Source of the DNA: Steromphala cineraria
Lineage: Eukaryota > Mollusca > Gastropoda > Trochida > Trochidae
DNA: 64,000 nucleotides
NCBI GenBank assembly: GCA_916613615.1
Contig: OU744726.1
Coordinates: 15,007,515 to 15,071,514, forward strand
Direction of reading: 5' to 3'
Notes under the pieces: generated by a model
The model's database searches: none
Told to the model about the DNA's origin: nothing
What the model saw: only the letters and a program-made list of their open reading frames with translations
Shown here: positions 33,144 to 44,940 of the stretch, piece after piece
Numbering within the stretch: the stretch's first letter is position 1
Layout: every line of letters starts with the position of its first letter
Program-made: the position numbers and the translations under genes

Positions 33144-36100
33144 ATGTGGCAGGGCGTGTTCCTTGGCCTCGGGTCAGCCCTTGTGACTCTCTGGTGGTAC
33201 AAGCCAAGGGCCTGGTTACCCTACGGGCCTCGGGGCCTCCCCTTGATAGGTCAGATCCTAGGTACGTACTTGTTGTCATAATTTTAATATCAATTTTCAA
33301 AATGTTCGATATAAAGAGATTATTACCCGAGGGTGTGTGCCATATGACTTTTACGAAACGAGTGTGAATTTTTGTATAACCCGAGCGAGAGCGAGTATCG
33401 TAAAAGTCAAAATGACACACTTCAACGGGTAATAATCTCTATTATCGATTCTATTCCATTTTATCATCTAAGAAATATCCAAGAAACGGGCCGCTTCCCT
33501 TGCGAAAGGCAGCCACAGTGACGTCACGAACAATGATGTTATGACGTCACAGGCGAAAAAAAACGAGTTTGTGAATAATGTGAATAATATACCTAACAAT
33601 ATATTTAAATGTTATGATGCACGTTTTGTAATCACTTAATTATATATCATGTGAAACAGCATTTTATTTTTGTTAAAGAAAGATTGATATTAACCTTAAT
33701 CTAAAAAAATTTATATTTTGAAATTATCTATTTTAATGAGGTTGCTTTATCATATTAATTATTACATATATATCTTTTAATTCCATAACAGATATCGACA
33801 AGGAAACGATTGACACATACACTTCTTGGGCCAAGTTTTTCGGATCGTACATGACAATATATTTTGGTAAGTCTTCTTGGTTCCTTAATAAATGTATGGA
33901 TAGGATAACAACAATAAGTTAGCGCACGGATTGTGGACAATTCAAGGAGTCTATTATTTCCTGGCCATTGTATTGCTATTTGAGGAAACATGAATAGCCT
34001 GCGGCAAGTACGTCATATCTTGCCCTTGTCATTGCATTTCCAAATTCCAATTAATTTAAGGTAACTTATAGGCTTTTTAATAAGATAATGATACTGAGTG
34101 AGTGGGTAAAAAATTGTTATACGCCGCTTGGACAATATTTCTGCCATTAGCGGCGTGTGTAAGACAATGGTAAGCTTTACTTTTAGTGTGCGCTGGTGGC
34201 CTGCTTATATTTTATGGGCGCTTCATCATGTATATAGCGTTAAATTCACATATACACAATTGTATCTTGTTTAATTGAAATGAATTATAATGATGTGAAA
34301 CCATCCCTGTAATTCGTATCCCCATGCAAAGCTTAAAATGTCAGTCTCCGAACTGCTTAAATAAGATTTTCGGAGACTCTTTTTATCTTGGAATTATTCA
34401 TGTCCACCTAAAATGCCTACGTTTACAAGACCCACTATTCTGTTCAATGTCAATTTCTATTTTACCATAACATTATTCCATATCCAACAATTTGAAAGAC
34501 AACACCTTCGTATTATCTATTAAAAAAATCGTCCTTGTTGATTCACTAGCTTCTTAAAAAGACACAATTTTCATTTAGATTTTCTCTTCAAGAGTCATCT
34601 TCCTACTCAAAGCCTAAAATACCAGTTTTTGTTATTTTAGGCCTTGCTGAAGATCCTTTTCTTTTCTGTGCTGCTATAAGACCCCTACAGGCAAGAAAGC
34701 AAGCACAGAAAACTCAAGGGTATGCAGCAAGGCATACAACTGAGTGACAGTTCGGAAGCTGACGTTTTAGGCTTTGCGTAGGATGATGTTCAAGAGTTGA
34801 CATGTATTATTCCTTTTACCAGGACGTGTACCAACCATCATGCTCAACACACGGAAAGCTGTGGAAGAGGCGTTAGTCAAACAGAATGTGTTCTCTGCCC
34901 GACCAAAGTTGTACTCGATAGAAGAACTAAGTTTCGGTCAGAAAGGGGTGATACTTTCCGACTACACCCCAATACTCAAACAGCAGAGAAGGATTGTCCA
35001 TATGGCTTTACGGTAAGAGGATTGTGACTTGTTTTCGTTATCCATTAGACGTTAAATAGGCAAGTCCTTTAAGGATCACTTTATGTCGAAGCGTACTTAA
35101 AATCATTGCAGGTTTATTCAAATAACGTAAGCTCTTATCACACGATTGTGGTACATACAGTCTCATTAATACTGTTGACTTGATTTACAATAATAAGCAA
35201 TCTTAAATCTCATAACATCAATGTGTTGTTGAATTGGTTATATTCGTATGGTTGTTGAATTGAATTGAATTGAAATTCATTACTTTGGTGCTCATTAATA
35301 TGCATTACGGCAAAGAGACCGTTGCCTTGAATTTAAGCATTTTAACTGATTGTATCGGAGGTTTGTTGCCTTGTGGAGAAAAAATTGACTAAATACCAAA
35401 AACAAAAACGAAGACGCAATCAATAAATCCGATAAATCTGTGTACCCTCACTTTTATTCAAATGGCACATCCTCTCTGTCAGATCGTACAGTTTCCTGTC
35501 TGGGTGCCATTTGGAGAAGAAGGTGAACAAGTCGGTGAGAAAGGTGGCGGAGTTGCTGCAAACCGAGAAGACGCCAATAGACCCTAGAGCCTACATGGAG
35601 CAGATCGTTCTGAACATCCTCTGCGGGGTCTGCTTTGATGAAATGTAGGTTCTTTCTTTTTCATATTTCATATCCAAATACTTTCGGTTATTTATACTGG
35701 TAAAACTTTACACAATTTATTTATACAGAACATGTGGATTGATTATTATAAACCTCTATCGATGCCAGATCGATGACAAATTGAAGCTCAATCAAATGAA
35801 TTGAATAATGCCGTACTGTTGTTTTCAACTTGGCATCAATTATCAGTTTCTGATACGCAATTCTCGAGTTATAGCATTATTATGTCTTGTAACAAGTAAG
35901 CATTTCCAAGATAATTCAGCGTTGGACTATATATAAAAAATGTTTTTTCATTCATCAATCTCGATAATATGTCTAATGTTTTTGGCAGGAGAAAAGTCAG
36001 TCACCTTGCAAGGGGTTAGCAAATCAACCAAATATGGTCGAAATACAATATTGATATCCGATGCTTTACCACCAAGGTTCTGAAACTTTTTACCTAGCTA

Positions 36101-39100
36101 GCTACCTACCAAGCTACTTACCTTCCTATGTACCTAACACCTATCAACCTACCGATTCAACTTCATACAGACCTGACTACCTACCTACATTTCTCCTTAA
36201 ATACCTAAGCATCCACTCACCTACCTATCAACCTAACTACCCAACTACCCACCCACCTACCTATCTATCTAGTTAACTTCCAACCTAACTAATTACCTAT
36301 CTAGTTACCCACCTACGTACCTAGTTATTATACCCACCTGCCTACCTAGTTACCTACCTACCTAACCTACATACCTAGTTATTATACCTACAATGCACCT
36401 ACCTGCCATTACCTTATTTTCAATATCCAACAGAATGGACCCCAACAGCAAGAAGTTCCAGAAACTGCTGAGTCAACAGAACGAGATGCGGAGTCTATCA
36501 GAGAAGGCGTACTTCTGGGAGGATATCTGTCCGCCCATGCAGTGGTTCTCCAGAAGAGTGAAGAACCTGGTCAAGTGTGTCAACAAGAGGAAGGACTTCT
36601 TCGAGAAGCAGATAGAGTCTCACAAGGACACATTTGATCCAGGTAAATATGCTGCACAGGAGGTATCATAACTCTTCACAAAAGAGTCAGCATCGAAGAT
36701 CTGTTACGCAAACTATTTTTATTGGATACGTTGCTACCTTTCTTGACAACCAGTACTTACCATAGAGTTACCATAGAATATATATCTATAACAATATAAC
36801 TGTTATTCTCTGTCTTGTTAACATTTATCTCAAGTAGAAATGACAAGTGTTTTAACCTATCAATGTTGTCCCCAGAGAATGTTCGAGACGTGACGGACGC
36901 CATCTTGCTGTCAGTGATGGAGGACGAGGAAGCGGAAGTTGAACTATCTCAGCGCCTCACTGACGATCATGTCGCCCACACTCTCATGGATATATTCAAT
37001 GGTTAGTAGGGCATGGTTTCATAACTCATCTTGTATCACCAAAGTGGTTCACATGACTAAGAATTATTGAATTGTATGCGAGAAAGTGTATTATTATTTG
37101 GCTCATTATTTCGTGAATACTTATCGTCTTCTTTTGCAAATTAAAGGTAGTGCAAGTTCTTATTAAACAAGAAAACTTGTGTATTCTGTCTACGTGATTG
37201 TTCTGAGTGTGAATTCCTTCTTATTATCAGAACTAGTTTATATACCCCTAAACTAAAACTATTAAACAATTCCAGGATATTAAAGAGTTCCTGCAAAATA
37301 ATATTGATATTGCATACATCTTCATCTACATCTGATAATGCAAATGAAATACTGTCTTTTTTCATTGAAATAACAATGATATCCTATACCTTTACTGTGA
37401 CCAGTGACAACATACAACATTCCGTTGCGAACCTTATACAATTTATTAGGTAAAAAATCTACAACCTGATATATACACATCACATCAGTATTTAAGACGT
37501 ACAATGTAATATATTTACAGCCGGATATGACCCCATCCATATGACCTTGACCTGGACTCTTCTTCATCTGGCCAATCACCAAGAAGTACAGAAGAAGGTT
37601 CAGGAAGAACTCGACTCTGTCCTAGGTTCGTCTGCATTTCTTCTTCAAAATCATAAATGGTTTTATGTAGTAAATGCTATTCACTGAGTGTCATGTATAG
37701 TAGCAGATCAATCTACAGTATTGGCTTAATAAGCTAAATGAATATGGTTGATTACAAAGTTCGTAAGTTTGTAATGTATGATATGTGTTCCAGAACTAGG
37801 CTAATGTCATATTCATAAAAACATAAAAGGTATTTGTCATTTTCTCAAAGCAGAAAAAAACGTTAGATTCACTGTTGTTTTAGTTAATTTCCTTGATACA
37901 AGACACCCTTGCATACTCAATGTGCTTATTCGTTAAAAGAACGTGAAATACTTGCTTACAATTTATCATTAGTGGCATTTTGTCAATCAATTCAGTTGTA
38001 TAATATTAAATGTTACATATATATGTACTTAGTCATTTGCGACACAACAGAGCATTTGTAAAGATAATTGCACATTTTCTATTTTGCTTTAGTAATTACA
38101 TTCCGAGAAAATGACAATATCTTCATTACTTGTTTCCAGAATCCAGGAACACTGTGACTCTCACAGACAGAGCCAACATGAGCTACCTTCAGGCTGTAAT
38201 CAACGAGAGTATGAGACTTAGCACAGCAGTTCCCTTCGGAGTACCCCATACAGCAACTGCCAAAACTGAGATAGGTAGATAAGACTTATAATATCTTACA
38301 TGTACCTGTCTGTTACTGCACTGACACATGACTAGATAAATTTGTTGAGTAAGACACAAACATTGTTATCTGAGCCTTCTGGCAGTCTATAACATTGCTC
38401 TTAGATACCATAAGGATTAACGACCACCATATGGCCTAATGAACGGAGATCCATTAGACTTAAAGTCAATGTTGAAGCCAATGTGCTATGATCACCTTAG
38501 CAATTAGCAGGCTCTGTGAAATTAGGACTAGGGATTTACATTGTAGTGTGTCAACTGCAAGGCACTCAATCGAAGGTACCTTTCTTTTAGGGTTATTAGG
38601 GACAAATCTTGGCACTGAAAATAAGGCAAAAATGGTCCAAAAAATTTCTTTTATTTTCTCTCAAGGAGCCCGAGGAGCTCAAGGAACATATATGTATTGC
38701 GATACCTGTTCAAAATGGCACAACGAACAATCAAGTAACACATTGTGCAATTTTGCAAATCTTGCATGATATACATGTTTTCGGATGACGCAAATCAAAA
38801 TGACTCTGTTGTTCCAACCTGAATTTCGAAGTACCTAGCTCAACAATCATTTATTTATATTTTCAGAACAATACATCATCCACAAGGGCACTAACGTAGT
38901 GATCAACCATTGGTTCCTGAACCACGACCCCAAAGTATGGGAGGAGCCTGATGCCTTCAAGCCTGAAAGGTTCCTCACAGAAGAAGGCAAGGTCAAGGCC
39001 AAGTCGGACCTGTTTATTCCATTCTCAGTTGGGAGGAGATCCTGTCTTGGAGAGTCTCTGGCCAAGCCACAACTCCATCTCATTCTGGCAGTGTTATTAA

Positions 39101-39210
39101 AGACATTCAAAGTGACGGTGCCAGAAGATAGTCAGATTGATTCTGAACCATTGTTTCAGTCGTCATTAAGTGTGCCAAAACCTTTCAAGGTTCTCTTCAC
39201 ACCAAGATAA
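33144..39210 (+). CDS. Cytochrome P450, complete nine-exon gene (487 aa), CYP2-clan-like
   Basis: The exons are 33144-33261, 33792-33866, 34823-35012, 35483-35644, 36434-36642, 36876-37001, 37521-37625, 38140-38274 and 38867-39210. All are GT-AG and join in frame into 1464 nt, ending in TAA. The protein has an N-terminal hydrophobic ER anchor, the proline-rich hinge PYGPRGLPLIG (27-36), an ExxR motif (E351-R354, NESMRL), PERF (406-409) and the heme loop PFSVGRRSCLGE with Cys433 as thiolate ligand. The length is normal for a microsomal P450. Two usually conserved residues differ: the C-helix Trp is Leu116 (ILKQQRR) and the I-helix Thr is Pro298 (AGYDPIHMTLTW). Family knowledge predicts a heme mono-oxygenase of the ER using P450 reductase; the substrate cannot be predicted. 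The start is the first ATG before the anchor. It is convergent with the GIMAP gene. Confidence 0.92.
33306..33448. mobile_element. Foldback element in P450 intron 1
   Basis: TCGATATAAAGAGATTATTA at the left pairs with TAATAATCTCTATTATCGA at the right. Further inside, ACTTTTACGA pairs with TCGTAAAAGT. The arms total about 55 bp. Two TGACGTCA palindromes follow at 33519-33526 and 33542-33549. Confidence 0.65.
34094..34165. repeat. SINE-type fragment in P450 intron 2
   Basis: TGAGTGAGTGGGTAAAA, then TACGCCGCTTGGACAATATT and TAGCGGCGT, resemble the end of a widespread molluscan repeat. ACGCCGC/GCGGCGT can pair into a hairpin. No complete element is visible. Confidence 0.4.
34595..34788. mobile_element. 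hAT-like MITE in P450 intron 2
   Basis: It is related to the element at 21643-21898 (CATCTTCCTAC ... AGGCTTTGCGTAGGATGATG). The perfect 8-bp duplication TTCAAGAG lies at 34587-34594 and 34789-34796. It sits about 30 bp before the exon 3 acceptor. Confidence 0.8.
34823..35012 (+). CDS. P450 exon 3: B-C region and C-helix
   Basis: Phase 1 to phase 2, acceptor TTTTACCAG, donor GTAAGA. It encodes the C-helix segment PILKQQRRIVHMAL. The WxxxR motif is reduced to LxxxR (Leu116, Arg120); the Arg pair that contacts heme propionate is retained. Confidence 0.85.
36080..36390. repeat. Degenerate CTAC microsatellite in P450 intron 4
   Basis: Repeated CTAC/CCTA tetranucleotides with many substitutions run almost up to the exon 5 branch region. 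An open frame across it is only a translation of the repeat. Confidence 0.85.
37521..37625 (+). CDS. P450 exon 7: I-helix
   Basis: Acceptor ATATTTACAG, donor GTTCGT. It encodes AGYDPIHMTLTW. The acidic residue of the oxygen-activation pair (Asp297) is present, but CCC (Pro) replaces the conserved Thr codon, one base away from ACC. Confidence 0.85.
38867..39210 (+). CDS. P450 exon 9: K'-helix, PERF and heme-binding loop
   Basis: Acceptor ATATTTTCAG. It encodes PERF and FSVGRRSCLG in the canonical spacing and ends at TAA. It is the longest exon of the gene. Confidence 0.92.
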
Positions 39211-39426
39211 CCGCACGGAAAGTATCCAATAATTAAGTGTGAGGTTTAAGTGCAAGCAAAATTTTTAACATGTCTTACTAAGTCAAGATTTAGAAAAACT
39301 TCAACGTTACCAAATGTTCAAAAAAGTTAAGGGCAAACAGGAGCTGTGTACAATAAGAGAAACTTTGTGATACTTTTACATCATTGTGAGGTCATTAGTT
39401 TTTTTACATGAATATCACCTTATCTT

Positions 39427-39432
39427 AATAAA
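39427..39432 (+). terminator. Candidate P450 poly(A) signal
   Basis: AATAAA lies 217 nt after the P450 stop. A second AATAAA occurs near 39530. Confidence 0.5.
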
Positions 39433-39785
39433 GTCTATGATTTGAATCAGGGGTATCACCTGTACTAATTATATGAATGGTGTGACTGTGGCATGCGTTG
39501 TGTAAAACTCATGTAAAATATTTGCATAGAATAAAAAAGAAATAATTTTGAGAAACATCTAATGGTGTTATATTTGCAAAACATAATCCTAGAATGAACA
39601 CATGAACAAGCCTATTGCATCATAATGTATAGATGAAGTTTTTACATTTATACCTTATTGTTGCCCCTATTTGTTGTTGTCCATTCATCTCAGGAGAGAC
39701 ATACATACATCTAGGGAAACACCCCATGAATCAAACTCCATCACATGTACCTTTGCATAGAAAATCAGCAACTGTTGCTGAAAAG

Positions 39786-39791
39786 TTTATT
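39786..39791 (-). terminator. Candidate GIMAP poly(A) signal
   Basis: TTTATT on the plus strand reads AATAAA on the minus strand, about 365 nt after the GIMAP stop. Confidence 0.35.
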
Positions 39792-40154
39792 CAAATAAGA
39801 CAGTTTTGACACAAGAGTAATATATATTTGACAAAACGTTCTGCCTCCCCTCTCTGTCATTAACTTGAGACCTTTAGTACTAGACATATATTTATATCAA
39901 ACAACTTGTTGCTGAATTCTTAATTCAATCTTACAAACTATTTTTCTTCTTGATCCTTGGAAAGTGTCTTGATCGTGTCAGGTAGGTGGCGAGTTATGAA
40001 ATAAGGACGGCAGAGCTCGTTTCAGGTTTTAAAAGCCAATCTCTCATTTAATGAAACTAAATTAGAAATTGACATCATGAAAGGGTTTCGGTTGAAGTTT
40101 CATGTAAACACCAAACTTCATTAGAAGAGGCTAAACACAAAACGCAACTGCTAG

Positions 40155-41011
40155 TTAAAATATACTTTTAAGTCCTTCCCAAATACCTTGTGCAACGTAG
40201 TTCAACCCATTTTCCCGACTCTGAAGTTTGTCATTCTCTGTCTGTTGGTCAATTGGTCTGCTTCGGTCCTCTTTCTTAAATTCATTCTCCATGCGTTCTC
40301 TCTCACGTTGCTTCTCCCCTTCAAATTCCTCTCGGATCACACTTTCCCTTCTCGCGATCGCATCTGCAGTATAGCGGTACATTTCATTGGTATAGTGACG
40401 TCCAGCATTGGCTCTGATGTTGGTTTCAATCATACCTAGCAGTTCCTCAGCTTGTGCGTCTCGTTCTGGAAGCGGAAGTCGGTTGTTGAATGCAATTGTA
40501 CGCATGCCGCACTCTCGGAGTAAATCTTTCAATTGTTCAGAAGACTCCTTGACAAATGTTTGAAACTCATACCCTTCGAGAAAGTCTTTCCCTGTAAAGA
40601 GTAGAAAAGCATATGGCATCATGTCCTCGCCAAAAATTTCTTTTATATGATTAACTGTGTCCTGTTCCTCTTGGGTAAAGCGGCTAGTCAGTGCGGTCAC
40701 GATGATAAAAGCATGGGGACCTGGTGACGTCATCCCAATGCACTTGACGACCTCTTGGATTACCTCTGCCTGTGCCATACCTGTGTCAAAGAGTCCGGGA
40801 GTGTCAACCACGTATAATTTATATCCAAACCGCCGTTCCCATGCAAATTTACATTCTCTTGTTTGTGACCGCGAACTAGGTTTGCTCCGAAAGTATTCAC
40901 TGCCAAGTAAGGTGTTACAAGTGGCGCTTTTTCCACCGCCTGTGCGCCCGAGGATCACAATTCGCATTTCATCATTATTTCTGACAAGTCCACTTTCTTC
41001 AATGACCAAAC
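40155..41011 (-). CDS. AIG1/GIMAP-family GTPase, main coding exon
   Basis: One long minus-strand frame encodes an AIG1-type GTPase. It has a P-loop GRTGGGKS, a G3 motif DTPGLFDT, the family's conserved box SRFTQEEQ, a G4 motif TGKD and a G5-like AFNN. A charged coiled-coil-like tail follows (residues about 200-260, rich in E, R and K). The frame has no ATG at its start: it opens directly after the acceptor TTCGTTTTAG at 41012-41013, with two bases of a split codon, so an upstream exon is expected. The first in-frame ATG is at 40967, giving MRIVILGRTGGGKS. If translation starts there, the upstream exon is 5' UTR. Donor GTGAGT at 41097-41102 (minus) would be a candidate. GIMAP proteins bind GTP at membranes and act in lymphocyte survival in vertebrates; in molluscs they are expanded and linked to immune response (family knowledge). 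No hydrophobic C-terminal anchor is seen. Confidence 0.88.
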
Positions 41012-41164
41012 CTAAAACGAAAATAATATGCTTCTTGCAAATCTATGACACAGATATAATTCAGTATATAATGATATATTCCCGTCAACAGTTTGGACTC
41101 ACTTGTTTAAATAAGTCATTTTAGTAAAAATAGCAATTTCGTCATTTGTATCCAACCGGTATCA

Positions 41165-42040
41165 TGCGATAATTTTCCGGAGCAGATCTAAAACATGTTT
41201 TAGACCTAGCTCGATGAAACTTGGTATGTGGATTAGTGATATATGCAGTGAGGTAGTAGCATATACAGGTGCCTTTTGGTATTTTCAACTTCTTCAAATT
41301 AATATTTTGGCGGTTTCCATGGAGAGAACAACTTAAACAAGTGTTAGATCTAGCTCAATAAAACTTGGGATGTGGATTAGTCCGCATATGTAGTTGTGCC
41401 TATTTGTATTTTCAAGTTCTTCGGATTTTTTATTTGGGCGATTTCTAAGGAAACGTAACTTAAAATTTGGTTTTCAGCAAAGAACTAAAAAACTGTTAGA
41501 TCTAGCTCAGAAAACTATCAAGGGATATGTGTGTTCGTCCGTCAGTAATCATTTCGTTTCCGGAGCAAAACTAAAACATTTTTTAGACCTTGCTCATAAA
41601 AACTTTGGATGTAGATTAGTCAGCATGTGGAAATGTGCCTTTTGATATTGTCAACTTCTTGAGATTTTTAATTTTGGCGGTATCCATTGAAACGTAACTT
41701 AAAAATACGGTTTTCAGAACATAACTTAAAAATTGTTGGACCTAGCTCATGTCTTTTCATGAATAAAATATGTTTAAATCAAAACTAGGGATGTGGATCA
41801 GTCAGCATGTGTAAGTGTGCCTTTTTGTATTTTCATCTTTTTTGCATTGTTACTTTTGCCGATGTTCATGCAACGTACATGTAAGTCAAAATTTGCTTTC
41901 CGGAACAGATCTCAAAAACTGTTAGATCCAGCTTAATCAAAACTTGGTATATGGATTAGTCCGCATGTGCAGATGTGCCTTTTGGTATTGCCTTTAATTT
42001 TTTTGGCGGTTTCCATGGAAACATAACTTTTTGGGGAACC
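41165..42040. repeat. Degenerate tandem repeat, about 120-240-bp irregular units
   Basis: Motifs recur in order: AGACCTAGCTC, AAAACTTGG(T/G)ATGTGGATTAGT, GTGCCTTTTGGTATTTTCAA and TTTTGGCGGTTTCCATGG. Copies lie near 41300, 41430, 41670, 41850 and 42000. One unit contains TGTGTTCGTCCGTC, a motif common in molluscan dispersed repeats. It lies upstream of the GIMAP gene. Confidence 0.65.
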
Positions 42041-42477
42041 GGTAGGGTGTGTCATCTTCTTATGACCGTTGTTAGAATTCGAAACTGTAAACATTTCAAC
42101 GTTGCACATTTGGTTTTACAAACTTTGGAGGTATAAACTTAAAAACCGCTGTGCAAACTGTGTAAATCCGCCTTTCTCATAAATAGCTGTCCACAGTTGA
42201 TGTTTGAATAGTTTATTTTGCTCCTGATAATACAAATTCACTACAAATAGAGCTGCACTGTACACGCGAACGAATTTATTAAAACGACAACATGTCAATA
42301 AAAACATCACAGAAATTCATAGCCTCGCCTACAATTCGATAATCTGCCAATGAAAATCAACAACGGAATGACACGACGTCGTGGTCTTGACATGCCTAGT
42401 GTCAACGTTGTAAACACAAATTCGCGAATGTTGGATTCGAGGGGAAACTAGCCGAAATATCAGAGGTTGAGTTGAAA

Positions 42478-43630
42478 GCTTGAAAAATGGTTTTACGAAG
42501 GCAAAAAAATATTGACAGTCTCCTGCTACAAGTACCTTGGACTGGTATTTACACCAAAACTCGTCTGGACAAAATGTGTTATGACATTATCAGCCCAAGC
42601 AGAGAAGATATGTCTTTTAATCTATAAAATCCAAATAAAATGCGGCAGCCTTGACATCAAAACAGCTCTAAAACTATTTGACACTCTTGTACTCCCAGTG
42701 CTGATGTATGGAGCGGAAATTTGGGGATGTAAATATTCTGGACATATAGAACGAGTACAGGTTAAATTCATCAAACGCATTCTGTCACTGCCAAGTTCTG
42801 CCCCCAACGATGCTGTATTAGGAGAAACAGGACGACAGCCACTGTATGTAAGCTACACCACGAAATGTATTAAATACTGGATAAAGCTCACGAGGATGGA
42901 TTGCAAACGCCTCCCTAAACAAACATATAACATGCTACTAAGTCTAAATGAAGTCAACCGTATACCATGGGCAACATATGTTAAAAATATACTATTTGAA
43001 CATTGGATTCGGATACTGCTGGATATCTCAAGATGTTGGAAATACAGATTGCTTTCTTCTCGATTTCAAACGACGCCTTATGGACTGTAACTTTCAACGT
43101 TGGCACAACTCTGTAAATACTCTTTCGAAATTAACTGCCTATGCGACCTATAAATCTAATCTGGATGATGAATTCTATTTACATCAAATTGAAACAAATC
43201 TTTTCGCCAAGCAATGACAAGATTCCGATGCTCCTGTCATAAATTAAGGATAGAAACAGGAAGGCATATTGGAATAGACTTAGAACAGAGGCTATGTGTA
43301 TACTGTAAACGATATGGAAAAGACACAGTAGAAAATGAATATCATTTCCTATTGGAATGCCCAGCCTGTCTTAAACTACGAATCAGGTACCTACCATCAA
43401 AGTACTACTTATATCCATCTAAGGAAAGTTTCCGACAGCTGATGTCAACCAAAAATACAATAACAGTTACAAATTTATCTAAATTTATATACCATGCTTC
43501 TAAACTTCAAATGTCATATGTATAAATAGATGCGCCTACATTTATGCATATAAATGAGTGTTTATGTGTAGTTATTTATATGTGTGTACACTATATGTGT
43601 GTGTATGCATGTGTGTGTGTGTGTGTGTTT
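42478..43630 (+). pseudogene. 5'-truncated LINE, RT C-terminal part, two frameshifts
   Basis: The frame at 42485-43010 or so encodes the thumb/connection region after the RT active site (KYLGLVFTPKLVWTK, LYGAEIWG-like). It shifts frame near 43010-43040 (FLLDFKRRLMDCN...), then again near 43213. The last part carries FRCSCHKLRIETGRH and CVYCKRYGK ... YHFLLECPAC, a terminal Cys/His motif typical of this LINE type. The tail is a (GT)n microsatellite starting near 43612. There are no RT catalytic residues, so the copy is dead. Confidence 0.8.
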
Positions 43631-44276
43631 GTTAAAGGTGGTAACCGGGGACACTTGTATGTATACACACCTTTCAAGCGGGGACACACAGCCAACCGGG
43701 GACGTCCCCGGTTAGAATAACCGTGCCAGGTGCCTTATTTCGCAATTTTAAGCCTAGGAAACTTATTTTTAGCCCAGATAGCACTTTGTCCCGTTTGCCT
43801 GTAAAATTCCATAAAGACATACACACTGGATATGGAATTGGCATTGGCTGATATTTCGCGCCGATACACACATGTCCCCGTTTGCACTGAAGATATGAGG
43901 TTAGCACCATTAAACCTACGACATGGGGAGAGGAAAGCTTCTGCAGCAAAAAGGTTTGTTTTCACTTTATAGTGTTTTAGCGAGTAATAAATCTCGCTAA
44001 TTTCTTTCATAATTCGAAAACATTGATGCTGCATCATTCAATTATCCAACTAGGGCCTATATTTGCACTTATATAATTATTGGTGTATCTCTTTCGCGGA
44101 TCCCGGATTTTTATTTAGAGCCTTGTAAAATCTTTATTTATGAAAGCACAATAATTATTTTTAACTGGACTTCTAGATACATTATTCCTCTTTATAAATA
44201 TATAAAAAATATTACGATGCGCCTCATAGTTATTTATTAACAGTCATCAAAAGAAAGTCTTTATTTCCAGCTGATT

Positions 44277-44940
44277 TGTGACACTTGTCGCACCACTTGC
44301 CACTTCTTTATTTTTGTGCGCGCATAGACAAATGATACGTGTAAATGAAGACAACTTTCTCTTCTACACGATGGTGCAAATATTATAAAATTATCTCTAA
44401 TGGTTCGTGAGATATGAACGCCGCAAGGTGGGTACCCTAAATCATTTTGAGGTAAAAATTAAAATTTGCGACACTTGTCACAACGCTTGCCACTTCTTTA
44501 TTTCTGTGCGCGCATAGACAAATGATGCATGTAAATAAAGACACTTTTCTCCTCTACACGAAAGTGTAACAAATATAAAATTATCTCTAATGGTTCGTGA
44601 TATATGAGTGCTGCTAAGTGCTCGAGGAACATGCAAGTTCAAGTAGCGATAGCCGGAGCGCAACTAGCTCGCATGAACGATGTCTTTTATTCCGCGCACC
44701 ACTTGCCACTTCTTTATTTTTGTGCGCGCATAGACAAATGATACGTGTAAATAAAGATAATTTTCTCTTCTACACGACGGTGAAAAAATTATAAAATTAT
44801 CTCTAATGGTTCGTGAGACATGAATGCCTCAAGGTGGTACCCTCAATCATTTTGAGATAAAAACACTTGTTGCTTCTTTATTTTTGTGCGCACATAGACA
44901 AATGATACGTGTAAATAGAGACAATTTTCAATGAGACAAT
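44277..44940. repeat. Repeat B array, about 170-212-bp units
   Basis: TTGCCACTTCTTTATTTTTG, then TGCGCGCATAGACAAATGAT, recur near 44299, 44488, 44700 and 44870. The same module occurs inside each later GTCCCC block. Confidence 0.75.

Noticed and set aside
33098..33420. Open frames on both strands around P450 exon 1
   Set aside because: Wrong frames over the exon. The frame MWQGVFLGLGS gives the P450 anchor and hinge and splices correctly to exon 2.
34797..35027. 76-codon frame over P450 exon 3
   Set aside because: Out of frame with the C-helix motif. The exon read in phase gives the P450 sequence.
36061..36276. Pro/Tyr/Ser-rich protein (SYLPSYLPSYVP...)
   Set aside because: Translation of the degenerate CTAC microsatellite inside a P450 intron.
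40188..41124. Plus-strand frames opposite the GIMAP gene
   Set aside because: Antisense shadows of a clearly recognisable GTPase.
43674..44037. Minus-strand frames at the left end of the 10.3-kb block as a transposase
   Set aside because: About 90-100 codons, overlapping, no DDE/D motif or HTH visible, and partly composed of the GTCCCC end repeats.
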